NCBI GenBank assembly: GCA_041398965.1
Contig: JAWKTT010000049.1
Span: 1 to 30,748, forward strand
Direction of reading: 5' to 3'
Length of the DNA stretch: 30,748 nt
Source: JAWKTT01 sp041398965
GTDB lineage: Bacteria > Planctomycetota > Planctomycetia > Planctomycetales > Planctomycetaceae
Positions within the stretch are counted from its first letter, which is position 1; each line of letters opens with the position of its first letter. This document shows positions 8,621 through 17,525 of this stretch, in pieces. The position numbers were made by a program, and so were the translations under genes. Below the pieces are notes generated by a model. The model was not told the origin of the DNA, did not search any database, and worked only from the letters and a program-made list of their open reading frames with translations.

Positions 8621-9103
8621 ATGCGAAAACACCATCAGACAGCGACATGGTTCGCGACAGCACTCTATGTGCTGGCTCTGATGTTGTCCGCCGTCGTACC
8701 ACACAGCCATCATGCTTGCACCGCAGCAGCTTGCTGCACCGACGCTGCGTTGGGAGACAACCACACGCATCATCATGCGGCAACATTGACGAGTGATGAG
8801 AGGAGTTCGTCCGCTGAGCACAGACATTTACATGTCTCATCCTCTCGCAGCCCGCATCATCACGCCCCCCATCAACATGGGGACTCAACCGATTCGGCCC
8901 CGTTGGATTGTCCGGGACCGATTCCTTTCGATTCCGACTGTTCGCTCTGCCAGTATCAGGCTCAACCAGCCGCGACCGCAATAGTCGTCAACCCGCCACT
9001 GTTTCTGGAGCGAGTCACTCCGCTGGTGGTCCCCTCCGCCGTCGTTGGCCATCAAGTCGACTGGACCCACTACTCGACCCGCGGTCCCCCTGCTGACGCT
9101 TAG
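8621..9103 (+). CDS. Histidine-rich exported protein, DUF2946-like
   Basis: The 160-residue protein has a basic start and a hydrophobic signal segment (about residues 8-25) ending near VVPHSHH. It continues with Cys-rich (ACCTD) and His-rich stretches (HTHHH, HRHLH, HHHAPHQH). The middle carries DCSLCQYQAQ, resembling the CxxC motif of DUF2946-type proteins, and the C-terminus ends in RGPPADA, similar to the RxPPA tail of that family. Such proteins are often linked to copper or other metal handling. Here the metal role is inferred from the His/Cys content. The ATG at 8621 gives the best signal peptide; a TTG at 8567 in the same frame is an alternative. It is a single gene with gaps on both sides. 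Confidence 0.65.
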   Translation: MRKHHQTATWFATALYVLALMLSAVVPHSHHACTAAACCTDAALGDNHTHHHAATLTSDERSSSAEHRHLHVSSSRSPHHHAPHQHGDSTDSAPLDCPGPIPFDSDCSLCQYQAQPAATAIVVNPPLFLERVTPLVVPSAVVGHQVDWTHYSTRGPPADA

Positions 9104-9531
9104 ATGGTTGTGGAGGGTCTCTTCGTCCCATCGGCTCTTCCCAGTTCTCAGTGATGACCTGCGCGAGAATGTTTTGACAACGTTTATCCGCAGGGCGAGA
9201 ACTGTGCCCAGACGGTTCCACATGCCAGGGATCGTTCTTTGAGGTGCTGGCACGAACGACACTGTGTTGCCTGTGAACTCTGCAACAAAGCGTGTCGGCA
9301 GAGTGTGAGCTAACGCCCTCTCGCTCCATCACGAATCAACTTTTTTTTGCCATCGCGCAGGCTCTCGCCCTGCGCACGACCGTTGGCGTCTGTGGCGGAA
9401 GCATCATCGACTTATTCGATGCGCATGCCGAAGCAGATACCTCGAACGCAATCACATCATCCGGCTGGCGATGAGACCATCCCGCCCGCCAGGTTTCGAT
9501 TCCTTATTCCTATCAACACAGAGATATTTCC
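9104..9531. other. Gene-free stretch before the DUF1559 gene
   Basis: No supported gene. It has a T8 run at 9341-9348 followed by a 7-bp hairpin (GCGCAGG at 9355-9361 with CCTGCGC at 9369-9375), which is the wrong order for a plus-strand terminator. A TTGACA-like word occurs near 9175 without a good -10 partner. Confidence 0.45.
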
Positions 9532-10476
9532 ATGAACTTGCCCACATATCCTTCTTCGCTTCGGCGAGGATTTACCTTGATCGAACTTCTGGTGGTCATC
9601 GCCATCATCGCCATTCTGGTTGCCCTCTTGCTCCCGGCGGTGCAGTCGGTCCGAGAGGCGGCCCGTCGCTCGCAGTGTCAGGATCATTTGCACAATCTCG
9701 GACTCGGACTTCACAACTACGAAGGGACTTTCAAGATCTTTCCTCCTGGCTGGGTTGGGGCCACAGGGGGGCAGCATGACGTCGAAGGAGACAGCGGCTT
9801 TGCGTGGGGGGCTTTGCTGCTGCCTATGATCGAACAGAAGCCGCTCTATGATCAACTTAATTTCGAGCAGAGCATCCTTTCGGGGACGAACGCCCCATTC
9901 CTCCGGACAAAGATTGATGTCTTCGCCTGTCCCTCCGACTCACATCCAGACAACTGGGAGATCATTGAAGAAGGGGGAACCACCGTGCTGGCGCAATTGG
10001 GTTCGGCTAACTACATCGGAGTCTTCGGGAGCGGTGGGGGACAACCGGGCGGAATCGACCTGCACGATTGCGAAGGACTCGCTTTAGGGGTTCAGTGCCG
10101 CAGTAATGGTCTGTTGTTTCACAATAGCGGCGTCCGGATGAGTGGGATTGTCGATGGGACGAGTTCGACGATCGTCATCGGCGAGCGGACGACTATTCCC
10201 AACGCCGCAACCACAGACCACCACTCGACTTGGTCGGGCGCGATCCCCGAGGGGGAAGAGGCATTTGCCCGTATTCTGGGGGTTTGCGATCATAACCCCA
10301 ACAGCAATGGCTCGGGTGGCGTCCCGCACCTTGACGACTTCAGTAGCCGTCATCCAGGCGGTGCCCATTTCGCTCTCGGTGATGGACATGTCACCTTCAT
10401 CAGCGAGAACATTAACCACGCTCTCTACCAACAACTCTCGACCATTGCCGGCGGAGAGTCGGTCCAAGTGCCTTAG
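9532..10476 (+). CDS. DUF1559 protein with type IV pilin-like N-terminus
   Basis: The 314-residue protein starts with a short basic leader and the prepilin peptidase site RRG|FTLIE (cleavage after Gly13, Glu at mature position 5). A hydrophobic helix running into LLPAVQSVREAARRSQC follows, the standard beginning of planctomycete DUF1559 proteins. The C-terminus has the family signature with SSRHPGGAHFALGDGHVTFI. These proteins resemble pseudopilins of type II secretion or type IV pili and occur in large numbers in planctomycete genomes, but their precise role is not established. It is expected in the cell envelope. The ATG at 9532 places the cleavage site correctly. A strong hairpin closes the gene 12 bases after the stop. 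Confidence 0.93.
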   Translation: MNLPTYPSSLRRGFTLIELLVVIAIIAILVALLLPAVQSVREAARRSQCQDHLHNLGLGLHNYEGTFKIFPPGWVGATGGQHDVEGDSGFAWGALLLPMIEQKPLYDQLNFEQSILSGTNAPFLRTKIDVFACPSDSHPDNWEIIEEGGTTVLAQLGSANYIGVFGSGGGQPGGIDLHDCEGLALGVQCRSNGLLFHNSGVRMSGIVDGTSSTIVIGERTTIPNAATTDHHSTWSGAIPEGEEAFARILGVCDHNPNSNGSGGVPHLDDFSSRHPGGAHFALGDGHVTFISENINHALYQQLSTIAGGESVQVP

Positions 10477-10488
10477 GTTGTCGCTCTG

Positions 10489-10518
10489 GAAAGCCTTGCG
10501 AGTTGTCGCAAGGCTTTC
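10489..10518. terminator. 13-bp perfect hairpin, probable terminator between convergent genes
   Basis: GAAAGCCTTGCGA and its exact reverse complement are separated by GTTG. It lies 12 bases after the DUF1559 stop and about 180 bases before the end of the convergent SDR gene. There is no long U-tract on either side, so termination efficiency is uncertain. Confidence 0.6.
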
Positions 10519-10699
10519 GCTACCTAAAGATATTGGAGAACGGAGTATCCTAAGGCATGATGTTTTCGAATGCCTGATGACATTAGACAAGCTTGAAATG
10601 ACTCACCGAGTTGACGCTCGTCGCATGTCGCGTCGGGCGTTTGCCTATGGACTGTCACATCCGAAGTGAGAAAGCCTCCGACATGTGACGGCGACTGGA

Positions 10700-11452
10700 C
10701 TACATCGTTCGGCCGCCGTCGACGACGAGGCGTTGGCCGGGGGTTAGTGAGGTGCCGGTGGCTAAGTAAACGATGGCATCGGTGATGTCGTCGGGTTGAG
10801 CGGGACGGGGGATCGGAAAGTCGGCGGTGCGGGCCAGGAGATCGGCTTCGCTCATGACACTCCGCAACCAGCGACTGTCAATTGGACCGGGACAGACGGC
10901 GTTCACCCGAATTTCCGGAGCGAGGGCGACCGCCAGCGACTTCGTCATCGTGTTCAAGGCCCCCTTGCTGGCACAATAAGCGATTGAAGACCCCTGTCCC
11001 GCGATTCCGGCGACCGAACTCACATTGACCACCGCCCCCTGCCCACTCGCCCGCAGCATGGGAACCGCGGCTCGCGTGCAGTAAAAGGGCCCTTTCAGGT
11101 TGACGTTAAGAATGCGGTCCCAGTCGGGAGTTGTCATGAGATCGAGTTCGCGATGCGGCACGAAGGCTGTCGTCGCTGCATTGTTGACAAGGACGTCGAG
11201 ACGTCCCAGTTCTTCGTCGATCGTCTCGATCATTCGCAAGACTTGAGGTTCGTCACTCACATCGCAGCGGACCAGCAACGCACGCTGCCCAGCGGCTTCG
11301 ACCAGACGTACCGTCTCTCTTGCATCTTCTTCACTGCGGGAATAGTTGACGACGACCGTGTATCCCAGCTTTGCGAAACGAACCGCCGTGGCTCGCCCCA
11401 CGCCGGTTGCAGACCCCGTCACCAACACGACAGAAGTTGTTTCGGCCGACAT
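10700..11452 (-). CDS. SDR family NAD(P)-dependent oxidoreductase
   Basis: This is a classical short-chain dehydrogenase/reductase of about 250 residues with a Rossmann fold. Numbering from the Met at 11458, it has the cofactor motif TGSATGVG (14-21), NNAA (92-95), Asn120, and the catalytic Ser148, Tyr161 and Lys165 in YxxxK. It ends in the usual VDGGRTM-type tail. It is closest in style to FabG-like 3-oxoacyl or sugar dehydrogenases, but the substrate is unknown. The second ATG (11452) was chosen because AAGGG lies 7 bases upstream of it and only 1 base from the first ATG. It is followed on the same strand by nothing, and ribBA lies 55 bases upstream in the same direction, so the two could be cotranscribed. 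Confidence 0.9.
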   Translation of the reverse strand: MSAETTSVVLVTGSATGVGRATAVRFAKLGYTVVVNYSRSEEDARETVRLVEAAGQRALLVRCDVSDEPQVLRMIETIDEELGRLDVLVNNAATTAFVPHRELDLMTTPDWDRILNVNLKGPFYCTRAAVPMLRASGQGAVVNVSSVAGIAGQGSSIAYCASKGALNTMTKSLAVALAPEIRVNAVCPGPIDSRWLRSVMSEADLLARTADFPIPRPAQPDDITDAIVYLATGTSLTPGQRLVVDGGRTM

Positions 11453-11507
11453 TGCCATACCCTTGCGAAAGAAGAACCTATGTTAATGAAATCCGCCTGA
11501 CATCTGG

Positions 11508-12767
11508 CTAGTTCTGATCTGCTGGCAAGCGATGCCCCATTTTGTCCCGCTTAGTGTCCATGTATTTCTTGCGTTGTTCGCCATGCGGAGCGACGATTGG
11601 AATCTGCTCGACGATCTTAAGGTCCACCCAGTCTTCGAACGCTTCGGTCTTCTTCGGGTTGTTGGTCAAAATGCGAATGCGGCTAAGCCCCAAATCCTTC
11701 AGGACCTGCAAGCCCACCATGTAGTCTCGCAGGTCCGCCTGAAAGCCGAGTCGATGATTAGCTTCGACGGTGTCGAGACCTTCGTCTTGCAGTTGGTATG
11801 CCTTGAGCTTGGCGACGAGGCCGATTCCTCGTCCCTCTTGCGGCAGATAGACGACTGCTCCGACCCCTTCCTTGCAGATCATCTCGATCGCCATCTGAAG
11901 TTGATCGCCGCAATCACAACGGAGTGAGCCAAGAACATCACCCGTAAAGCAGGACGAGTGCATTCGAATCAGTGGTGCGTCGACGGATGAAAGGTCCCCC
12001 CAGACCAGTGCCAGCGGTTCTTGATCCTCATGGGCAACATCGTAGGCGATCATGTGAACCGTGCCGAAGTCCTGAGTCGCAATGTCCACTTCGACCGCTC
12101 GAGTGACCAGTCGCTCTCTCACGCGGCGGTACTGTACAATTTCGGCAATGCTGATCATCGGGATATTGTGAGCCTCTGCGAGCGCACGGAGTTCGTCTCC
12201 GTCGGCCATGCCGGAATGGTGACGACTACAAATCTCGATGAGGCATCCGACCTGAGTCAGTCCGGCCATCCGCAAGAGATCGACTGTTGCCTCGGTGTGA
12301 CCTGCCCGACGCAACACTCCCCCCTCTTTCGCCAACAATGGGAAGACGTGCCCCGGACGGATGAAGTCCATGGCGATGCTGTCGCTCGATGCCAGTCGAT
12401 TCAACGTCATCGCCCGGCTCTCAGCACTGACACCGGTCCCCGTATTGCGATGGTCGACAGGGACCAGAAACGGGGTCTGGTGTAACGAGGTGTTCTCATC
12501 GCTGTTGACCATGGGGGGCAGCTTGAGTCGTTCGGCAATCTCAGCATTCAGTGGAGCACAGAGCACACCGGCTCCGTTCCTCAGCATGAAGTCGATCATT
12601 TCCGGCGTGACCAACTCGGCTGCACAGACGAAGTCCCCTTCGTTCTCTCGCTCTTGGGCGTCAATAACGATCACCATTCGCCCTTCTCGTAAGGCTTGAA
12701 TGGCTGTTGAAATCGCATGACTGGGATCGGCGGAAGAACTCACGTAACAAACCAATGACGATGACAC
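11508..12767 (-). CDS. ribBA: Bifunctional 3,4-dihydroxy-2-butanone-4-phosphate synthase / GTP cyclohydrolase II
   Basis: This cytoplasmic enzyme catalyses two early steps of riboflavin synthesis. The N-terminal half (about residues 15-215) makes 3,4-dihydroxy-2-butanone 4-phosphate from ribulose 5-phosphate; it has RENEGD (40-45, with the metal-binding Glu41) and GHTEA (156-160). The C-terminal half (about 220-419) is GTP cyclohydrolase II, with zinc ligands Cys273, Cys284 and Cys286 and the motif QEGRGIGL (310-317). The full length of 419 residues is typical of RibBA. One odd feature is Gln38 where Glu is usual in the DxEDRENEGD loop; it is not the metal ligand. The start is a GTG with no clear ribosome binding site, so the exact N-terminus is uncertain. 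I see no FMN riboswitch in the 330-base upstream gap. It may be cotranscribed with the SDR gene downstream. Confidence 0.95.
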   Translation of the reverse strand: MSSSLVCYVSSSADPSHAISTAIQALREGRMVIVIDAQERENEGDFVCAAELVTPEMIDFMLRNGAGVLCAPLNAEIAERLKLPPMVNSDENTSLHQTPFLVPVDHRNTGTGVSAESRAMTLNRLASSDSIAMDFIRPGHVFPLLAKEGGVLRRAGHTEATVDLLRMAGLTQVGCLIEICSRHHSGMADGDELRALAEAHNIPMISIAEIVQYRRVRERLVTRAVEVDIATQDFGTVHMIAYDVAHEDQEPLALVWGDLSSVDAPLIRMHSSCFTGDVLGSLRCDCGDQLQMAIEMICKEGVGAVVYLPQEGRGIGLVAKLKAYQLQDEGLDTVEANHRLGFQADLRDYMVGLQVLKDLGLSRIRILTNNPKKTEAFEDWVDLKIVEQIPIVAPHGEQRKKYMDTKRDKMGHRLPADQN

Positions 12768-13153
12768 GGAATCAAGAAAGGGCCAGAAAACAGACTTCTC
12801 TCACAATGAGTGACGTTGCATTCTGTACCCGAAACTGACGGTATTCTGACGCGGTCTACCGAATCGTCAATCGCGTTGACGGAATTGACGGGACAAAATC
12901 GAAAGCGCGAAGTGACCAAGACGTCCATTTCTCCCTGGTTTTCCCCCAGAAGTGATTGTCTCGCGTCATGTGATTCGCCCAGAAGATCACTCGAAGGAAT
13001 TCTGCCCGATTCTGAGAAGTTCCTGCGGCACCCGCACCGCGAACCGATTACGATGAGCGCTGACCGAATTCCCGGACCGGGGCAATTTCGGCGACTTTGA
13101 CGCAAACATCCCGCCTGTCACTGGCGACCAGACGCTTACTTCGGATCGACGAT
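12768..13153. other. Divergent intergenic region between ribBA and the DUF5009-like gene
   Basis: No supported gene, although the plus-strand frame of the next gene is open from a weak TTG at 13097. The region should carry two outward promoters. I could not define either, but an inverted repeat at 12865-12881 is a candidate operator. Confidence 0.45.
12865..12881. promoter_or_regulatory. Inverted repeat CGTCAA-TCGCG-TTGACG, possible operator
   Basis: Six-base perfect arms surround a five-base centre, and a further half site (TTGACG) follows at about 12885. It lies between two divergent genes. A regulator-binding role is inferred from position and symmetry only. Confidence 0.25.
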
Positions 13154-14791
13154 ATGTCAGAAACCTATCAACTCAAACACCATCCTCCCTCGCCACCTCC
13201 CTCTTCCGAAGTGACCTCTCCATCGATCACAGGGGGAAGTGGTACCAACATGAGATCCGGGGCGGCGACCATGCCGTCTGCCAGTCAGCCGACCGAACGA
13301 CTCGTCTCGCTTGATGCCTATCGCGGCTTCATCATGATACTGTTGGCGGCGAGCGGGTTCGGTATCGCCTCATTTGCCAAACTGCCGCAAGAGGCTGCGG
13401 TCTGGCATCGACCTGATTCCGCTGGAGTGGTCGCAACGGATGAGCTCGCCAAGTCTCGAAAGGACAGTTGGTCCGAGGTCGCGTTTCACTTCAATCATCC
13501 CAACTGGCGAAGTGACTTTCTCCCCTACCGCACTGACGAACCGGACGCTGCGTCGCAGTGGTTTCGCGTTGGTGTATCGGGCTGGGACCTCATTCAGCCC
13601 GCCTTCATGTTTATGGTGGGAGTGGCGATGCCCTTCTCTTATCGTCGCCGCAACGCGTTGGGCGAGTCTCCCGGGCGTCGCACGTTCCATGCACTTGCCC
13701 GTTCTCTCATCCTCGTCTTGATGGGGGTGTTTCTCTACTCGATCGGCAAGGGACGAACGAATTGGATATTCCCCAATGTGCTGGCACAGATTGGGCTGGG
13801 TTACTTCTTTGTCTACTTGCTTCTGGGTCGACGCTGGTGGATTCAATTGGTTTCGATTGCTGTCATTCTGGGTGGGACCTGCTACTTCATGCAGGCTGGT
13901 TACTGGCGCTGGACCGGAACTCCTGTTCCCAATGGTCAATATGACTTTGCCGCGGTCAACGCCAGCGTCGAACGGGGTGAAGTGCTCGAAGGACGATTTG
14001 CTCCTTGGTCAAAGAACGACAACGCATTTCATTACTTCGACCTCTGGCTGTTGAATCTGCTCCGCGACTCCAACGGAGAGGCAATGACCGCCTGGCGAGA
14101 CGACATTGAACAGGCCGCGATCGATGGACGCTCCCTGTCTCTGGTCGACTGCGGACGATTGGCCATCCGCAGGACCTTCTTTGCCGATACCGAACCGTTC
14201 ATCAAGAACAGCGGTGGATACCAGACGCTGAACTTCGTCCCCTCCATGGCAACGATGTTGCTGGGGGTCTTGATGGGTCAGTTGCTCATGTCAGACTTCG
14301 GCAGTTCGCGGAAGCTGTTGTACCTGTTCCTTGCCGGTCTCGCTTGCCTGATTCTTGGACGCATTTTGGGGAACTATGTTTGCCCAGTCGTGAAGCGAAT
14401 CTGGACCCCCTCATGGGCGTTGCTAAGTGGCGCGTATGTGATCTGGATGCTCGGCCTATTCTATCTGCTGTTCGACCTCCTCCCTCTTCGTCGACTGGCG
14501 ATTCCCCTGACCATCGTCGGGATGAATTCAATCGCCATGTATCTAATGGGACAGCTCTTTCAACGATTCGTCAGCGGAACTCCTGGGGACCCCGAGAATC
14601 CCGGTGTCGTCGGCACACACCTGACCGGCCTCATCGAAACCGTTCTCAGAACGGACCCTGTTTTTCATGGTCGATTCTATCTACTCCATGACGACATGTT
14701 CGGCCGAATGATCGCCCCGACGGCCACACTTCTTGTCTTCTGGTGCATCACTCTCTGGATGTATCGGAGAAGAATCTTCCTGCGCATCTGA
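13154..14791 (+). CDS. Multi-pass membrane protein of the HGSNAT/DUF5009 (NagX-like) acyltransferase family
   Basis: The protein has about 545 residues. After a Pro/Ser-rich N-terminal tail of about 50 residues comes the family's opening motif RLVSLDAYRGFIMILL, whose Asp-Ala-Tyr-Arg-Gly core is typical of heparan-alpha-glucosaminide N-acetyltransferase-like proteins (COG4299). About ten further membrane helices are visible, with WDLIQPAFMFMVGVAMPF in an early loop/helix, as in the family, and a larger soluble insertion near residues 245-330. Relatives acylate sugars using a cytoplasmic acyl donor and act in the inner membrane; the substrate here is unknown. The ATG at 13154 was preferred to an upstream TTG at 13097, but there is no strong ribosome binding site at either. 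It is a lone gene followed 18 bases later by repeat copy B. Confidence 0.8.
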   Translation: MSETYQLKHHPPSPPPSSEVTSPSITGGSGTNMRSGAATMPSASQPTERLVSLDAYRGFIMILLAASGFGIASFAKLPQEAAVWHRPDSAGVVATDELAKSRKDSWSEVAFHFNHPNWRSDFLPYRTDEPDAASQWFRVGVSGWDLIQPAFMFMVGVAMPFSYRRRNALGESPGRRTFHALARSLILVLMGVFLYSIGKGRTNWIFPNVLAQIGLGYFFVYLLLGRRWWIQLVSIAVILGGTCYFMQAGYWRWTGTPVPNGQYDFAAVNASVERGEVLEGRFAPWSKNDNAFHYFDLWLLNLLRDSNGEAMTAWRDDIEQAAIDGRSLSLVDCGRLAIRRTFFADTEPFIKNSGGYQTLNFVPSMATMLLGVLMGQLLMSDFGSSRKLLYLFLAGLACLILGRILGNYVCPVVKRIWTPSWALLSGAYVIWMLGLFYLLFDLLPLRRLAIPLTIVGMNSIAMYLMGQLFQRFVSGTPGDPENPGVVGTHLTGLIETVLRTDPVFHGRFYLLHDDMFGRMIAPTATLLVFWCITLWMYRRRIFLRI

Positions 14792-14809
14792 CCCACTCAA
14801 ACAGCTCTC

Positions 14810-14945
14810 TAACAGCCGGTTGAAAAACGGTCGTGGGTCAGATTGTCTAATCTGACAAGAACATCTCGAACGCTTCTTTTTGAGACATCAAACGGCACCA
14901 TATCATTCTGGGAAGTCTGACCCACGTTTTTTAACAGGCTGCTAA
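14810..14945 (-). repeat. Dispersed intergenic repeat, copy B (136 bp, opposite orientation)
   Basis: This is the reverse complement of the copy A arrangement. One end reads TAACAGCCGGTTGAAAAACG, and the other, read on the minus strand, TTAGCAGCCTGTTAAAAAACG followed by TGGGTCAGACTT. On the minus strand it shares TTCGAGATG, CTTGTCAGATTAGA and TGGTGCCGTT with copy A. The long, nearly palindromic ends (about 35 bases including GGGTCAGA on both sides) would form a stable hairpin. Confidence 0.8.
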
Positions 14946-15250
14946 TCCTTTAGGATGTGATGACGGGACTGCGAGACATTGCAACCGCGTCATCGCTCCA
15001 GTCACCTCCCCTGTTCGGATAACCAAGGAGTCGACTACGAACACGACAAAGTGGCCTATTGGGAGCGACGTTTGATGTCTTAGCTACCGTCGCCGTGAAT
15101 TGTGATTCGTTTATTAGTGATTTGGTCTGTGTCGTTAGCGGAGATTGTGACGTCAAGCGGATGTTCTTTTTACTGGTTGGAATTAATAAAGATCGAACTG
15201 ATAGCGCAGCAGTAATCTGGGCGCATACCGATTGGAGAGGAGACCGACTG
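14946..15250. other. Leader region of the HEPN gene, AT-richer than its surroundings
   Basis: The frame of the following gene is open back to 15059, but the composition of 15059-15250 is more AT-rich and the translated extension is not credible. It likely holds the promoter: AT-rich blocks such as GGAATTAATAAAG (near 15180-15192) are present, without a clear consensus pair. Confidence 0.4.
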
Positions 15251-16624
15251 ATGACACGTTCAAAACACGCTCCCGACCGTATCAAACCGTTCTACAAGAC
15301 GCCGAAATCGAGCAAAGAGCTTTTACTTCTCGTGGAAGACGATGCGAGGTTGAGGCAAGGTGGCATCGAAGTCAATGGGAGAGTGCAGATCACTCAAGAG
15401 TGGTCCCCGATGCGACTCTACTGGGAATTCAATGGAACACACTTGGAGGCCTTCGCCTTTGGCGAGATTGAACTGGTTTGGAAGAACGAAAAAGTAAAGG
15501 GGCGCCTCTCCAGCCAAAGCGAACACCAAGTCGCTGGCTACATCGAGGGAAAAGTTGAACTTGGCTCCGACCACAAGCTGGACCGAGTAACATTCCACCT
15601 GCCGAACTATCCAAACATCATCGGCGGAGAGCAATGCCACGACGAGATTACCAAGGATGGCAAGACATCCAGCCGCAGTTGGTTTCAGGTCGTTTTGGAA
15701 AGTGATGGCTGGCGAATCACACTCCAGCCCCATCGAGACAACTTTGAGCTTCGACAGAAGGGGCGTGAAGCACAGGAAGTTGTGTTGAGCGGTGTCGGTG
15801 AGCTTCGCAAGGCGGATGGATCGCAGTTCAAAAAGAAAGAGGTGAAGCCGATCCTCGAAGCGTTGCGGATATTCCTATCGTTCGCATTCGCCGAGTGGTC
15901 GCCACCACTCTTGGTGGTCGGCTCCAATGAAGTTGCCGAAAAGAGTTGCCAGTTCTGGGCCAATTACAACCTTTTGCCCACAATCTATCTTCGAGGTTGG
16001 TTGGACGAGAATCATGGTCAGCACCTTGCCGACGCCTTTCCAGGCTTCATGGCTCGCTGGTCACGAGAAAACTGGCAAGAGCCACTAGAACTGGCCGTCA
16101 CCTGGCTGATCGAAGCGTCAAGACTGTCGGGCGGTACGGAGGGGGCGATTGCATTCGGTCAGATTCCGCTGGAGATGCTGGCGTGGCTGGTCTTCGTAGA
16201 TGATCGAACGATCGTTGACGGCAAAGAGTTTGAGAGGCTGAGCGCCGCCAGTAAACTCCAAATGCTTCTCGCTCACTGCGGTATCCCTTTCGAGGTTCCG
16301 GCTGACCTTCCAGCGCTTACGAAGTTGGCCTCAAACACAGAGCACACTACAGGGCCACAGCTCGTGACCAAGGTACGCAACACGATCGTTCATCCGGACA
16401 TGAAGAATCGAAAGATTCTGGCGGACTGGGAGAACAAACACTCGGTCAACAATGGTGACGTCCTTTGGGAAACTCAGCAGTTGTTCAAATGGTACATCAC
16501 CGTTGTCCTGCTTCGTCTCATTAATTACTTTGGCGAGTACTCAAACCTCCTCAGTTCTGCTCCGATTGGCGACGTCGAGCTTGTTCCTTGGGCTATCCCG
16601 GACGCCAGTAGACGTGGCACATGA
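15251..16624 (+). CDS. HEPN-motif protein, possible ApeA-like antiphage RNase
   Basis: The protein has 457 residues. The N-terminal 210 or so are predominantly beta strands without a known catalytic motif. The C-terminal half is helical and contains RNTIVHP, with Arg376 and His381, the Rx4-6H motif of HEPN ribonuclease domains. A late Tyr/Asn-rich segment and a VPWA ending follow. The two-part layout (beta N-terminus, HEPN C-terminus) resembles ApeA-type abortive-infection proteins, but I could not confirm membership. The ATG at 15251 was chosen for the GGAGAGGAG ribosome binding site 7 or so bases upstream. It is a lone gene in a segment bracketed by repeat copies B and C, which fits an acquired accessory gene. 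Other HEPN roles, such as toxin or scaffold, remain possible. Confidence 0.6.
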   Translation: MTRSKHAPDRIKPFYKTPKSSKELLLLVEDDARLRQGGIEVNGRVQITQEWSPMRLYWEFNGTHLEAFAFGEIELVWKNEKVKGRLSSQSEHQVAGYIEGKVELGSDHKLDRVTFHLPNYPNIIGGEQCHDEITKDGKTSSRSWFQVVLESDGWRITLQPHRDNFELRQKGREAQEVVLSGVGELRKADGSQFKKKEVKPILEALRIFLSFAFAEWSPPLLVVGSNEVAEKSCQFWANYNLLPTIYLRGWLDENHGQHLADAFPGFMARWSRENWQEPLELAVTWLIEASRLSGGTEGAIAFGQIPLEMLAWLVFVDDRTIVDGKEFERLSAASKLQMLLAHCGIPFEVPADLPALTKLASNTEHTTGPQLVTKVRNTIVHPDMKNRKILADWENKHSVNNGDVLWETQQLFKWYITVVLLRLINYFGEYSNLLSSAPIGDVELVPWAIPDASRRGT

Positions 16625-17525
16625 CGGGCTGTTTCCCCGTTGAGCGAAACGAGTAGCGACCAATATCTCTGGAGTATCGACCATGTAACTGGGGTTTTGC
16701 TGAATGCCCTGAGCCATGAATTGACAGGGTTGCCCTGCGCTGGCTGTGAGAGTTGAAGACCAACCCTCGAATATTAATGTCTCCCGAGATTTCTGAGGTG
16801 TCAGTCTTCGTTTACGCGGGTCTTCAGGTTTAGATTGTAAGTTATGACAACAGGGACGTCCCCTTTTTCCAGTCGGTTGGACGGGCCGTATCGTGGTGGA
16901 AATCTTCGCAGACTCGTGGCCTAGTTTCGTCGAAAGTGAGTTGTTGGCGGCAAAGTGGCGGGGTCTTCCATCAACGCGACCCTGCCGGGCCTTTAAGGCA
17001 CGCGACCATCTCCAGCCGTCCGGTTCAAGTTGAGTTGGCCCGCTGACGCGACCGGAGCGGTGTTGCTTGTTTAGGGCGATCGCGTCTTACTGTTTGAACC
17101 AAACCGGGATGCCAAGTTTCGCACAGCATGATTTGCGCCGGCTCAAAATACCACGCACACAGGTCCGGAGTTCAGTCACTACGGCGTTACCATCCCCCAG
17201 TGACACCCCGGCTCTTCTTTGTCAAACATCACTCTTTCGGGGACGATCCACCCTGGGTTTCGCGCGTGACGATGCTCCGCTCGGTGAAGGAGTAAGAGAT
17301 TTCTGGATCGCGGTCGCGGCTGTTATGACGATGTACCCAAATCGAGACGTGTACACCTCCTGGCAACATCCTCACGCAGTCGAGACACCCGCAAGGGTTG
17401 GTAGGATTTTTGCCAAAAATCGTGCGCCCCACAAGAAAATCGTCGCCCGTGCTCAATTCGTTCAGTACGATGGGAAGTCGTCAATGTCCTGAACACATTT
17501 TGCGTCTCATCACTCCAGGTACGTC
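16625..17525. other. 900-base gene-free stretch in the accessory segment
   Basis: I see no credible gene. A plus-strand frame at 17067-17492 has no family resemblance or ribosome binding site. Visible items are a GGGACGTCCC palindrome followed by a T-rich run (near 16852-16867) and several short GC-rich inverted words. The stretch may be the remains of inserted DNA. Confidence 0.45.

Noticed and set aside
9341..9375. A T8 run followed by a hairpin, considered as a terminator
   Set aside because: The T-run precedes the hairpin on the plus strand, and on the minus strand the hairpin is followed by A residues, so neither orientation fits an intrinsic terminator.
12768..13096. An FMN riboswitch upstream of ribBA
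   Set aside because: I saw none of the conserved RFN-element words in the minus-strand leader.
17067..17492. A plus-strand frame of 141 codons in the accessory segment
   Set aside because: It has no ribosome binding site, no recognisable family, mixed composition, and lies in a stretch that otherwise looks non-coding.
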